From: Acinetobacter kookii
GTDB lineage: Bacteria; Pseudomonadota; Gammaproteobacteria; Pseudomonadales; Moraxellaceae
Assembly (NCBI RefSeq): GCF_900096895.1
Contig: NZ_FMYO01000001.1
Span: 124,001 to 188,000 of the forward strand
Reading direction: 5' to 3'
DNA length: 64,000 nt
The translations under genes and the position numbers were made by a program. Every line of letters starts with the position of its first letter. Position 1 is the stretch's first letter. Under the pieces are notes generated by a model. It saw only the letters and a program-made list of their open reading frames with translations, was not told where the DNA came from and searched no databases. Positions 44,181 to 51,601 of this stretch are shown piece after piece.

Positions 44181-45026
44181 GTCATTCAAGCGTTTTTGAG
44201 CAATCTGGATATATTCAGGATTTAATTCAATACCTAAATAATGTTTACCTTGCTGTTTGGCAACAAGACCTGTTGTTCCTGATCCGAAAAATGGGTCTAA
44301 AACAATTCCTTCGGGTGGGCAAGATGCCATTATGCAAGGTGAAATTAATTTTTCTGGATACACAGCGAAATGGGCTTCTTTACATTTCGATAAAGGCACT
44401 TGCCATACTGTTCTCTTGTTTCGACCTTTCGGGTGAAACGCTTGATCCCATCTAGCATCATGAAGGTTGGAACTGCCTCCATTTTTTCCATTTTCAGGTG
44501 TGCTACCATTTTTTCCAAAGTGGTTTCTTCCACCCTTCATCTTGCTAGTCTCTGAAAATGTTACATGAGGTTCCCTAATAGAATCTTGATCAAAATAATA
44601 ATCTGAGGAGTTCTTAGTAAAGAAAAATAAATACTCATGATCGGTAGTTAATCTACTTTTTACAGAGCTAGGCATCGCATTGGGCTTATGCCAAATCACA
44701 TCATTTCTAAGTATCCAGCCTCTATCTTGAAGAGCAATAGCAACTCTCCAAGGCATTCCAAGTAGACTACCTTTTAAATATTTGTCACCTAAATTGAGCC
44801 AAAGACTACCTTCTTTCTTTAAAACACGAAAACACTCATCAAACACTTTAGACAAACTTTCAACATATTGTTGAGGAGTTTTTTCACTACCAATCTGTTC
44901 TACAGCGTTATAGTCTCTTTGAGCATAATAAGGTGGGCTAGTAACAATACAATCAACAGATTCATCGGGAAGCGTCTTTAGAATATTAAGGCAATTTCCT
45001 TCTAAAATAATGTCTTTTTTTATCAT
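44130..45026 (-). CDS. DNA methyltransferase, beta class (N4-cytosine or N6-adenine)
   Basis: A 298-aa protein with the catalytic motif IV (TSPPYY) near the N-terminus and the AdoMet motif I (DPFFGSGTTGLVA) near the C-terminus, the order of beta-class amino-methylases. SPPY favours N4-cytosine, but N6-adenine is possible. A target-recognition region lies between (about 125-215). It protects host DNA from the neighbouring nuclease. Its ATG overlaps the stop of the RHH gene by one base (TAATG), so the two are coupled. Confidence 0.9.
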   Translation of the reverse strand: MIKKDIILEGNCLNILKTLPDESVDCIVTSPPYYAQRDYNAVEQIGSEKTPQQYVESLSKVFDECFRVLKKEGSLWLNLGDKYLKGSLLGMPWRVAIALQDRGWILRNDVIWHKPNAMPSSVKSRLTTDHEYLFFFTKNSSDYYFDQDSIREPHVTFSETSKMKGGRNHFGKNGSTPENGKNGGSSNLHDARWDQAFHPKGRNKRTVWQVPLSKCKEAHFAVYPEKLISPCIMASCPPEGIVLDPFFGSGTTGLVAKQQGKHYLGIELNPEYIQIAQKRLNDLTDRSENRYDLFDLSF

Positions 45027-45175
45027 TACTTAGTCTTCTTTGCTTCTTCAGCAACGTAATCCTCAATTAATTTAGATACTAAATCTTGAAGACTAATACC
45101 TTGTAAAACTGCATTCATTTTTAGCTGTTTATGTATTTCATCAGCTAATTTTATGTGAATTTGCTTAACAGTCAT
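45026..45175 (-). CDS. 49-aa ribbon-helix-helix protein, possible controller of the RM cassette
   Basis: Reads MTVKQIHIKLADEIHKQLKM, then ISLQDLVSKLIEDYV and a Lys/Glu tail. This is the strand-helix-helix pattern of Arc/CopG/ParD-type DNA-binding proteins. Its stop overlaps the methylase start. It has no toxin partner. A role as regulator of the methylase operon, like the C proteins of other RM systems, is inferred from position; most known C proteins are XRE-type. Confidence 0.65.
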   Translation of the reverse strand: MTVKQIHIKLADEIHKQLKMNAVLQGISLQDLVSKLIEDYVAEEAKKTK

Positions 45176-45263
45176 CTACCTTAAACTCTAAATGTAAATA
45201 TGGCTTAATATACCAGAGGTACATTTGAGATGTATAGATACTTGGGATCTAAAATTCAAAAAT

Positions 45264-45291
45264 ATTTAACATAAAATCTCTTATACGAAAC
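45264..45291 (-). other. pdif site 6 (XerD-XerC orientation)
   Basis: ATTTAACATAA, spacer AATCTC, TTATACGAAAC. Its XerC arm contains the stop codon of the GNAT gene. Confidence 0.85.
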
Positions 45292-45781
45292 TGGCTTTAG
45301 TCTGCCTAGACAGCTCATATGCTTGAATTGAACGTTTCAATTCGTCAATAGGAAGATAGAACTTGTCCTTAAAGCCTAATTTTTTCATAAAAGCTTGGCA
45401 ATCAGGATTTGGGCGTTCTATTTCTAAATGTCCATATCCAAATTGCGTTCCAAAATGGCAAAGTTCCTTTAGCAGAGCTGTTCCATAACCGTGTTTCTTT
45501 TTACGAAATCCAATTCGAGCAACAACAATGATTTTCTGATCATTAAGATCAGCCAAATCATACTTTCCGAATCGTAAATAGAGATCATTTTGGCTCTTAT
45601 TAAATGCAATAGTCACTACTGATTGAGGCTTCTTTTGCATTAGCTCAAAAGATGAAACTTTCACCTTTGAATATCCTAATTTTTCTATAGCAAATTTTTG
45701 GACTAAACATGAGATCTCGTGCTGTTCTTCAAGTCCAATAAGTTCATCTTTTTTTGGTTCTTGGAATGATTCTGTATTCAT
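45281..45781 (-). CDS. GNAT-family N-acetyltransferase
   Basis: A 166-aa protein with a GNAT fold: KIIVVARIGFRKKKHGYGTA is the beta-4/acetyl-CoA loop (R-x-x-G-x-G-type), then LKELCHFGTQFGYGHLEIER and the C-terminal NPDCQAFMKKLGF. The substrate is unknown. Its TAA lies in the XerC arm of pdif 6, so the gene is on the backbone side of the last site. Confidence 0.8.
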   Translation of the reverse strand: MNTESFQEPKKDELIGLEEQHEISCLVQKFAIEKLGYSKVKVSSFELMQKKPQSVVTIAFNKSQNDLYLRFGKYDLADLNDQKIIVVARIGFRKKKHGYGTALLKELCHFGTQFGYGHLEIERPNPDCQAFMKKLGFKDKFYLPIDELKRSIQAYELSRQTKASFV

Positions 45782-45852
45782 TTTTTTACCTAGGAATAAA
45801 AATACTAAAAATTAAGGCAAGATGGTCAATATACCATTAGAAAACAGTAGTC

Positions 45853-46080
45853 ATGAGTATTCGATTAGACCCAAACAAACTGTATTTAGTTTTAGATCCT
45901 GATGACACAAAACGATGGTGTAAAGGAATGTCTAAAGATCCTCAATTTGCATATTTATCTGCTTATATTGGAGAGCCTCCAGAACTTCTAGCTGGACGGC
46001 TTTACATGAAGTTCATGCTAAATCCAGATGAGTTAAAACCAATTCTCCCCAAAATATTAAAGAAGAGTTATTACAAATAA
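45853..46080 (+). CDS. 75-aa plasmid protein, unknown function
   Basis: Starts MSIRLDPNKLYLVLDPDDTK and ends with a basic helix (PILPKILKKSYYK). It is a compact mixed-charge protein without signal or motif. There is no strong ribosome binding site. It is divergent from the GNAT gene and followed by a terminator. Confidence 0.5.
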   Translation: MSIRLDPNKLYLVLDPDDTKRWCKGMSKDPQFAYLSAYIGEPPELLAGRLYMKFMLNPDELKPILPKILKKSYYK

Positions 46081-46100
46081 TTCCGTCGTTTTTAAACATC

Positions 46101-46129
46101 AAAACCGTCTACTTAAAGACGGTTTTTTT
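46101..46129 (+). terminator. Rho-independent terminator
   Basis: AAAACCGTCT / AGACGGTTTT with a 6-base loop, then a T-run. Confidence 0.85.
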
Positions 46130-46153
46130 CTAATTTTAGAAAGAAAAATTCCG

Positions 46154-46187
46154 TTTCTATTTGAGAAACGCGGAAGCGTGCATTCCC
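46154..46187. repeat. 34-base direct repeat, copy 1
   Basis: A small hairpin (GTTTCT, ATTT, GAGAAAC) followed by GCGGAAGCGTGCATTCC. The second copy is at 46379-46412. Both lie in the origin region. Confidence 0.7.
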
Positions 46188-46378
46188 TCCTGCTGTCGGA
46201 AAATGATAAACCTCTGCCTGTTCAGAATTTCACTCATTTTTAAGTGTCAAAGTTATGTGACAATACTGCTGATTGAACCGCTGTTGCCTATCCTATGTTA
46301 GAAAAAGTAATCGCTTTTCACCTTAATTTTTCTTCGTCATAACTAAGTCAAATCAGACAATTAAAATCCGCTATTTCA

Positions 46379-46412
46379 GTTTCTCTGGGAGAAACGCGTA
46401 AGCGTGCATTCC
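46379..46412. repeat. 34-base direct repeat, copy 2
   Basis: Same layout as copy 1: GTTTCTC, TGG, GAGAAAC, then GCGTAAGCGTGCATTCC. Confidence 0.7.
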
Positions 46413-46824
46413 GATCTGCTGACCAGAAATGAAAAATCCCAAAATGCCAAATCAAGGCTATCGATTGAAATCAGAATCCTGGGATTTTCTACATAGCTAT
46501 AAAACTGCCTAGAATCGCCCTGAAGCGCATTTCTTCAAAAAAGAGGGGAATCTCTGTAAACAAGGTTAAAAAGCCCAATAAACGCAAAATAGGCCTATTT
46601 AGAATGAGAAATGCAACTAGGCTGTAAAACGAATGACAATTTTTATAAAGCAGTTTTCCATATCAGACTGATATTGAAAAAAACCGAACGAGTGTCTACG
46701 AGTGATTAAGCCTAATTAAAATTTCGCGCTGCTTTTTCTTTGATTACAGGCTCCCTATCCATTAATCACTTTTATTTCAGAGCATCCCGAATGGGTGCGA
46801 ACAATCAATATTGGCTGCTCGTTC

Positions 46825-46967
46825 GAGCGTAGCGAGCATAAAAAAACTTATGAGCGAAGCGAATTCCGAGTTGCTTTTGATTTTTCTTAAAGTCACAACG
46901 AGATTAGCTAAAAAATTGCCCCTCGAATTGAGCGAAAGCGAGATTCAATAGAGTTTGAGCGTAGCGA
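46825..46967. repeat. four GAGCG-(T/A)-AGCGA short repeats
   Basis: GAGCGTAGCGA at 46825 and 46957, GAGCGAAGCGA at 46852, GAGCGAAAGCGA at 46930. They lie in the non-coding stretch before the iterons. Confidence 0.6.
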
Positions 46968-46985
46968 AAACCAAGGGCAATTTTT
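46911..46985. other. long hairpin upstream of the iterons
   Basis: AAAAATTGCCC and GGGCAATTTTT, perfect 11-base arms enclosing 53 bases that carry two of the GAGCG repeats. It may be a terminator or a structure used in replication. The remaining parts of 46081-47257 hold no gene. Confidence 0.5.
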
Positions 46986-47072
46986 CCTTTGAAAGGCTTT
47001 TAATTATTTTTAAGTTTTTAAATGCTTTTAAGTAAGCTGAATCTCTTTGTTTATAAGGCTTTCAACGACTAT

Positions 47073-47192
47073 AAAGCTAGGTTTATCGACCCTTAAAGCT
47101 AGGTTTATCGACCCTTAAAGCTAGGTTTATCGACCCTTAAAGCTAGGTTTATCGACCTTAAAACTAGGTTTATCGACCCTTAAAGCTAGGTT
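47073..47192 (+). repeat. iterons of the plasmid replication origin
   Basis: Five tandem units based on AAAGCTAGGTTTATCGACCC plus TT (22 bases): 47073, 47095, 47117, 47139 (one C shorter, 21 bases) and 47160 (G to A), then an 11-base partial unit at 47182. They end 65 bases before repB, the usual place for Rep-binding iterons of Rep_3 plasmids. Confidence 0.92.
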
Positions 47193-47257
47193 AATTTACA
47201 AGCCAATTAAAATAGTCTATTGTATGACCTAGTTTAATTATAAATTTATTATTAGAA

Positions 47258-48187
47258 ATGAGTGAATTAATCGTAAAGGATAATGCTTTAATTCAAGCCA
47301 GCTATACTCTAGACACAGTTGAACAAAGACTGATCTTATTAGCAATTGCTGAAGCTCGAGAAACAGGACATGGAATAACTGAAAATAGCCTTTTAGAAGT
47401 ACATGCTAGTAGTTATATAAATACTTTTAATGTTGAAAAGCACACTGCTTACACCGTACTTAGAGATGCTTCTAGAAGTTTATTTGATCGCTATGTGACT
47501 TATCATGACATCAATCCTAAGACAGGCAAGGATCGTAGCTTTCATTGTCGTTGGGTAGATAAAATTGGATATGAACCCCAATCTGGAATCGTTTTCTTAA
47601 GGTTTACACAAGATATTGTTCCGCTAATAACAAGACTAGAAGAAAACTTTACTAAATATGAACTACAACAAGTTTCGAGATTAACAAGCTCTTATGCTAT
47701 TCGGCTATATGAACTATTAATCCAATGGCGATCTGTAGGTAAAACTCCTATTTTTGATCTCTCCATTTTTAGACAGCAACTAGGGGTCGAAACTCAACAA
47801 TATAAAACTATGAGTAACTTTAAAACATACGTTTTAGATTTCGCACTCAACCAAGTTAATGAGCTAACAGATATAACTGCTAAATATGAGCAGCATAAAA
47901 AAGGACGTACTATTTCAGGTTTTTCTTTTACCCTTAAACAAAAGAAAGCTTCTTCTACCAAGGTAGTTAAAGAGCAAAACCCAACTGATTTATTCTCAAA
48001 AATGAGCGATAAACAACGCTACTTATTTGCCAATAAACTTTCTGAGTTACCTGAAATGGGACACTATTCAGAAGGTTCTGAGAGCTTTCAACAATTTGCT
48101 ATCCGCATTGCCGAAATGCTTCAAGACCCTAAAAAATTTGAAGAGTTACTCCCTTATCTGCAAAAAACTGGCTTTCAATGTGCCTAA
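47258..48187 (+). CDS. repB: RepB-type replication initiator (Rep_3 superfamily)
   Basis: A 309-aa protein with two winged-helix domains: N-terminal (about 5-125; VKDNALIQASYTLDTVEQRL and DASRSLFDRYVTY) and C-terminal (about 130-235; LTSSYAIRLYELLIQWRSVG). This is the pattern of Acinetobacter plasmid Rep proteins. It binds the iterons upstream, opens the origin and controls copy number. No disruption is seen, so the integrated plasmid may still be able to replicate unless controlled. Confidence 0.95.
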   Translation: MSELIVKDNALIQASYTLDTVEQRLILLAIAEARETGHGITENSLLEVHASSYINTFNVEKHTAYTVLRDASRSLFDRYVTYHDINPKTGKDRSFHCRWVDKIGYEPQSGIVFLRFTQDIVPLITRLEENFTKYELQQVSRLTSSYAIRLYELLIQWRSVGKTPIFDLSIFRQQLGVETQQYKTMSNFKTYVLDFALNQVNELTDITAKYEQHKKGRTISGFSFTLKQKKASSTKVVKEQNPTDLFSKMSDKQRYLFANKLSELPEMGHYSEGSESFQQFAIRIAEMLQDPKKFEELLPYLQKTGFQCA

Positions 48188-48265
48188 AATTTAAACTTGC
48201 TCATTTGTCTATTTGACAGTCTAATAGACAATATTTTTTTACAAGTTTAGGCATAGGTTTACAGT

Positions 48266-48796
48266 ATGAAAACCCTTACAGTTCTTGAACTTTCCAAGCT
48301 GTACAACATCAATAGACAAACAATTTACAACAACATAAAGAAAGGAATTTTAAGTAAAAATTCTGATAATAAGATTGATCTAGCAGAAGCCATACGCGTT
48401 TTGGGGGAACCAGTTAAAAAACAGGATGTAAAAGAACCTGTAAAAATAGACAGTCCAAATTCGGCAGAAGTTTTACTGCTTAGACAACAGATAGACATGC
48501 TGAAAAATCAGCTTGATGATGCAAAAGATCGGGAATCTTTCTATCAAAACCAAATTGAAATGATGCAACGCCTATTAGAAGCCCCAAAACCTAATATGAC
48601 TACGTTTACCGATCAAGAACCGGTGCAATCAAGCATGGCCAAAACAGATCCCGAACCGGACACAGCAGAAGCTAAACATGACGGATTGACTACTCCGGAG
48701 CAGACGGAAAATAAGCGTATTCCAGTGCCGGAACACGTTGAACCGGAACAGCCGAAAAGAGGGTGGTTAAGCCGGTTTTTCCTGCCGAATGGGTAG
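48266..48796 (+). CDS. plasmid replication DNA-binding protein
   Basis: A 176-aa protein that usually follows repB in Acinetobacter plasmids. It has an N-terminal helix-turn-helix (LSKLYNINRQTIYNNIKKGI), a coiled coil (about 70-112; LLRQQIDMLKNQLDDAKDRE), a Pro/Glu-rich linker and an amphipathic C-terminal end RGWLSRFFLP. It may aid replication or stability; its function is not well defined in the family. TACAGT-type spacing before the ATG shows no strong binding site. Confidence 0.8.
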   Translation: MKTLTVLELSKLYNINRQTIYNNIKKGILSKNSDNKIDLAEAIRVLGEPVKKQDVKEPVKIDSPNSAEVLLLRQQIDMLKNQLDDAKDRESFYQNQIEMMQRLLEAPKPNMTTFTDQEPVQSSMAKTDPEPDTAEAKHDGLTTPEQTENKRIPVPEHVEPEQPKRGWLSRFFLPNG

Positions 48797-48864
48797 GGGC
48801 ATTGTTTATGCTGGCTAATGAAACGAATCTCAAATTGCTGAATAAATCGGCATATTGCGTGAAT

Positions 48865-48912
48865 GATCCACTAAAAAGCCCAGTTTGTTCAAACTGGGCT
48901 TTTTAGTGGATC
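48865..48912. terminator. very strong two-way terminator
   Basis: Perfect 22-base arms (48865-48886 and 48891-48912) around GTTC, with core AAAAAGCCCAGTTT / AAACTGGGCTTTTT. It closes the replication operon. Confidence 0.9.
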
Positions 48913-48941
48913 TCAATATCTTGATTTAATTCAATTTATAG

Positions 48942-48946
48942 AGAGC
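48942..48946. repeat. target-site duplication AGAGC, plasmid side of IS copy 2
   Basis: The same 5 bases follow IS copy 1 at 40002-40006. Confidence 0.8.
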
Positions 48947-50428
48947 TGTTATTCACCAATTAAAATGTCTATGTAATAAACCATTTAAAATGTCCAGTTT
49001 TTAACTGCAAGAGTCAAGAACAGGATTTAAATTCCTTTGTTCAATGATGGCTTTCTGAGCTTTACGACTCGGCATACTTTTCTTGAGACGGGAACGTTTA
49101 TTCTGTTTTTCCAATTCCTCATGTTGCTGCTGGATATGGGCCAGAACCGAGCCTAATCGTTTATTCTCAACCACTGCATTTTGCTGTAGTCCAGCCAGTT
49201 TATTGAAGACGCTATAGTTGATCTTCCGTCCTTCATGCAGGATTGCCACAGTGCCATCTGGGTACTCCAGAAATGAAATGTATTGCCCAACCAGCTTATG
49301 ATTCAGTACTGTTGGCTCAAGCATATAAATACATTTGTCATAAGTGATGGTCAGGTTCTTTGTGACCTTACGCGGTTCCTGCCAGGTAAAAATGTCATCC
49401 AGTGCAAGATGAGATTCCGTTAATGGCCGATGTAAATTCTTTGTATTTCTCGCACATTTGGCGAACTTCTGATTGAAGTGTTCAATAAAGCAGGGTAGCC
49501 AGGCATTGGCTTCGGCAATCGAACTGATGCCTTCCAGACGCATCTCCTTGATCAGACGATCCTGAAGTGTCCTGTTGGTACGTTCCACACGACCTTTGGC
49601 CTGTGGTGAGTTGGCAAAGATAATATCAATGTTTAACTCATTCAGAATCCGGCCAAATTGCGTGATCTGGCTGTCCTGACTGGATTTCTGGTTCACTCTG
49701 AATACCGAATGTTTGTCACTATAAAAGGCCAGCGGCTTGCCGTATTGCTCAATGTAGGCTCTGGTGGAAAGCATATAGTCAAAGGTGGTTTCAGCCTCAC
49801 AAAAGCGCAGATGCAACAGCTTTCCAGTCGCGTCATCGATATAAACCAGCAAACAGCATTTGGCGGCTCGTCCTTCAAACCAGTCATGATATGAACCATC
49901 AATCTGGATCAACTCACCGAAGCAATCCCGGTTATATCGAGGCTGATATGGCCGTTTCAGACGCTTGGATCGAGGAATCCAGAGATCATTGGCAGTCATC
50001 CAGCGACGAAGCGTTTCTACAGGAATATTCAGGTCAAACATGCTGATGAGCTTCTCATGCGCCAAGGTTGGGCCAAAGCCCAGCAAATGTTCAGAAATAA
50101 GGGAAAGGCATTCAGACTTTACGGCTTCATCATGGCGACGATGACCCGGTTGACCACGACTGGCATGTGTCAGACCTGAAATACCGTCTTGCTTGAGCTT
50201 GTGCAATAACCGGGTAATTTGACGGGTTGAAAGATTCAGAATTTCAGCAGCACGGACTTGTGTAATACGTCGATCTCGAACATCTTGCAGCACTGCAATA
50301 CGTTGTATTTCCTTGTCAGACATAGTGATCAGCATCTCAAATGTATATCCAGTCCATGATGTTGATGCGCATCATAGACCAGACATTTTTATTGGTGAGA
50401 ATACAGACACTTTAAATGGTTTCTAACA
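48947..50428 (-). mobile_element. insertion sequence copy 2, ISNCY/IS1202-like
   Basis: 1482 bp, same ends, orientation and transposase as copy 1. The chromosomal side to the right begins TTAAAATTTA and shows no match with the 5 bases left of copy 1 (ATTTC). Confidence 0.92.
49001..50335 (-). CDS. IS transposase (DDE type), copy 2
   Basis: 444 aa, the same protein as at 38574-39908, with intact HTH and DDE residues. Two identical copies mean recent duplication or gene conversion. Confidence 0.92.
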   Translation of the reverse strand: MLITMSDKEIQRIAVLQDVRDRRITQVRAAEILNLSTRQITRLLHKLKQDGISGLTHASRGQPGHRRHDEAVKSECLSLISEHLLGFGPTLAHEKLISMFDLNIPVETLRRWMTANDLWIPRSKRLKRPYQPRYNRDCFGELIQIDGSYHDWFEGRAAKCCLLVYIDDATGKLLHLRFCEAETTFDYMLSTRAYIEQYGKPLAFYSDKHSVFRVNQKSSQDSQITQFGRILNELNIDIIFANSPQAKGRVERTNRTLQDRLIKEMRLEGISSIAEANAWLPCFIEHFNQKFAKCARNTKNLHRPLTESHLALDDIFTWQEPRKVTKNLTITYDKCIYMLEPTVLNHKLVGQYISFLEYPDGTVAILHEGRKINYSVFNKLAGLQQNAVVENKRLGSVLAHIQQQHEELEKQNKRSRLKKSMPSRKAQKAIIEQRNLNPVLDSCS

Positions 50429-50465
50429 TTAAAATTTATTTTATATAAATCATTAATTTAATTCC

Positions 50466-50505
50466 AATCAAAAAGCTTAATCCTTGCATATTAGGCTTTT
50501 TGATT
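50466..50505. terminator. hairpin after IS copy 2
   Basis: AATCAAAAAGC / GCTTTTTGATT around an 18-base loop. It may be the old terminator of a chromosomal transcript. The rest of 50506-50689 has no gene. Confidence 0.5.
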
Positions 50506-50689
50506 GATTTTTCATGTTCCACGCCTAATATTTGATCATTTTTTCATAATTTAAATAACTTAGACTTTATAAGCACTCACCTTTTGTCCAATGTTTATTG
50601 CTTGATTAAACAAATCAAATGTTCAGGTTAATCTCATCTCACTTAGGCTATTTTTATAACTTAATTCGCTTATCCGTGAGAACTGAATT

Positions 50690-51127
50690 TTAATTTGTCC
50701 AATTCACCACTGGAAATTGATGATTTTCGTGCTGAAAATCAGTGCTCTGCCAAATATCGAGCATTGGAATTTTGACATCTAGAGCCAAAGGTAATTTTTT
50801 GGGGTTAAACCGCATATGCTCTAAGTCCTGTCCCCATGCAATTAAGTCCACATCCAAAGAAATTTGATGTGAAGGACGTACACGCCCCGAATCTGTTTCC
50901 ATTTTTTTCAATAATGCGATGATGTCATCCGCCGACATGGCTGCTTTCAATAAACAGGCTGCATTCCAGTAATCCGCCCCTACAGCATCGCGGCATGGAA
51001 TCACATAAATTTTAGAAAATTGAGCCTCTCCCAAACCGGAGATTTGTTTCATAGCGTTTTGAAAATGCTGTTGGGGATGACAATTACTCGCCAGAGCTAA
51101 GGCGAATATCGTTTCGGTGGCGTTCAA
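50690..51127 (-). CDS. folK: 2-amino-4-hydroxy-6-hydroxymethyldihydropteridine pyrophosphokinase
   Basis: A 145-aa HPPK of folate synthesis. The start region TIFALALASN corresponds to the usual ALGSN; the later segment RPSHQISLDVDLIAWG matches the conserved R-x-x-x-x-x-LD-x-D-x-x of the family. It is short and its first half is divergent. It begins at a TTG (51127) with AGGAA 8 bases upstream, inside the end of folB (44-base overlap). HPPK uses the product of FolB, so the order fits the pathway. Confidence 0.82.
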   Translation of the reverse strand: MNATETIFALALASNCHPQQHFQNAMKQISGLGEAQFSKIYVIPCRDAVGADYWNAACLLKAAMSADDIIALLKKMETDSGRVRPSHQISLDVDLIAWGQDLEHMRFNPKKLPLALDVKIPMLDIWQSTDFQHENHQFPVVNWTN

Positions 51128-51464
51128 GACGAATTCCTACAGAATTTGCTTGCGCGATAATGGCAGGCTTACGGATAGTAATCATAATCGATTCTACTGC
51201 AGGAAAGGTAGTAAAAAGCGCATTGAGCACAAGTTTTGCTGCATGTTCAATCAGTTCTGGCTTGGCATCCTGAATAACTTTGGCAGAAATCTCGCAAATT
51301 TCAGCGTAATTTAAAGTATGTTCCAGTTTGTCCGAATTGGAAGCCTGTTCCAGACTGGTCTGAATGGTCATATCCAGCATTAAAGGCTGCATGATTTGGC
51401 GTTCCCAGTTGAAACAGCCCACCACGGTTTCAACCTTTAAACCTTCAATGATAATTGCGTCCAT
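51084..51464 (-). CDS. folB: dihydroneopterin aldolase
   Basis: A 126-aa protein from the ATG at 51464, giving MDAIIIEGLKVETVVGCFNW, the normal FolB N-terminus. The longer frame to 51536 is unlikely. Conserved parts are the WERQIMQPLMLDM segment, the NYAEI motif and LIEHAAKLVLN. It converts dihydroneopterin to the FolK substrate and glycolaldehyde. Confidence 0.93.
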   Translation of the reverse strand: MDAIIIEGLKVETVVGCFNWERQIMQPLMLDMTIQTSLEQASNSDKLEHTLNYAEICEISAKVIQDAKPELIEHAAKLVLNALFTTFPAVESIMITIRKPAIIAQANSVGIRLERHRNDIRLSSGE

Positions 51465-51496
51465 TTGATCACTCGAGCATATGATATTTATAAATA

Positions 51497-51598
51497 ATCT
51501 CCCTAAATCCCTCTTTATAAAAGAGGGACTTTTCATCGCTTATATTTTTCCAGCAATGAGACACTCCTCCCTTTATGAAAGCGAGTTAAGGAGGGATT
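51497..51598. repeat. repeat-like intergenic element with two hairpins
   Basis: TCCCTCTTT / AAGAGGGA (51508-51528) and a second TCCTCCCTTTA / TTAAGGAGGGA pair (about 51565-51596). The two halves resemble each other. This looks like a small dispersed repeat between folB and the ABC1 kinase gene. Confidence 0.45.
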
Positions 51599-51601
51599 AA
51601 A

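Noticed and set aside
47073..47192. Tandem 22-base repeats as a CRISPR array
   Set aside because: Units are directly adjacent with no spacers and lie before repB, so they are iterons.
50429..50460. Possible Xer site at the right outer flank of IS copy 2
   Set aside because: ATTTATTTTAT lacks the CG and TATAA of XerC arms, and no XerD arm follows at the right distance.
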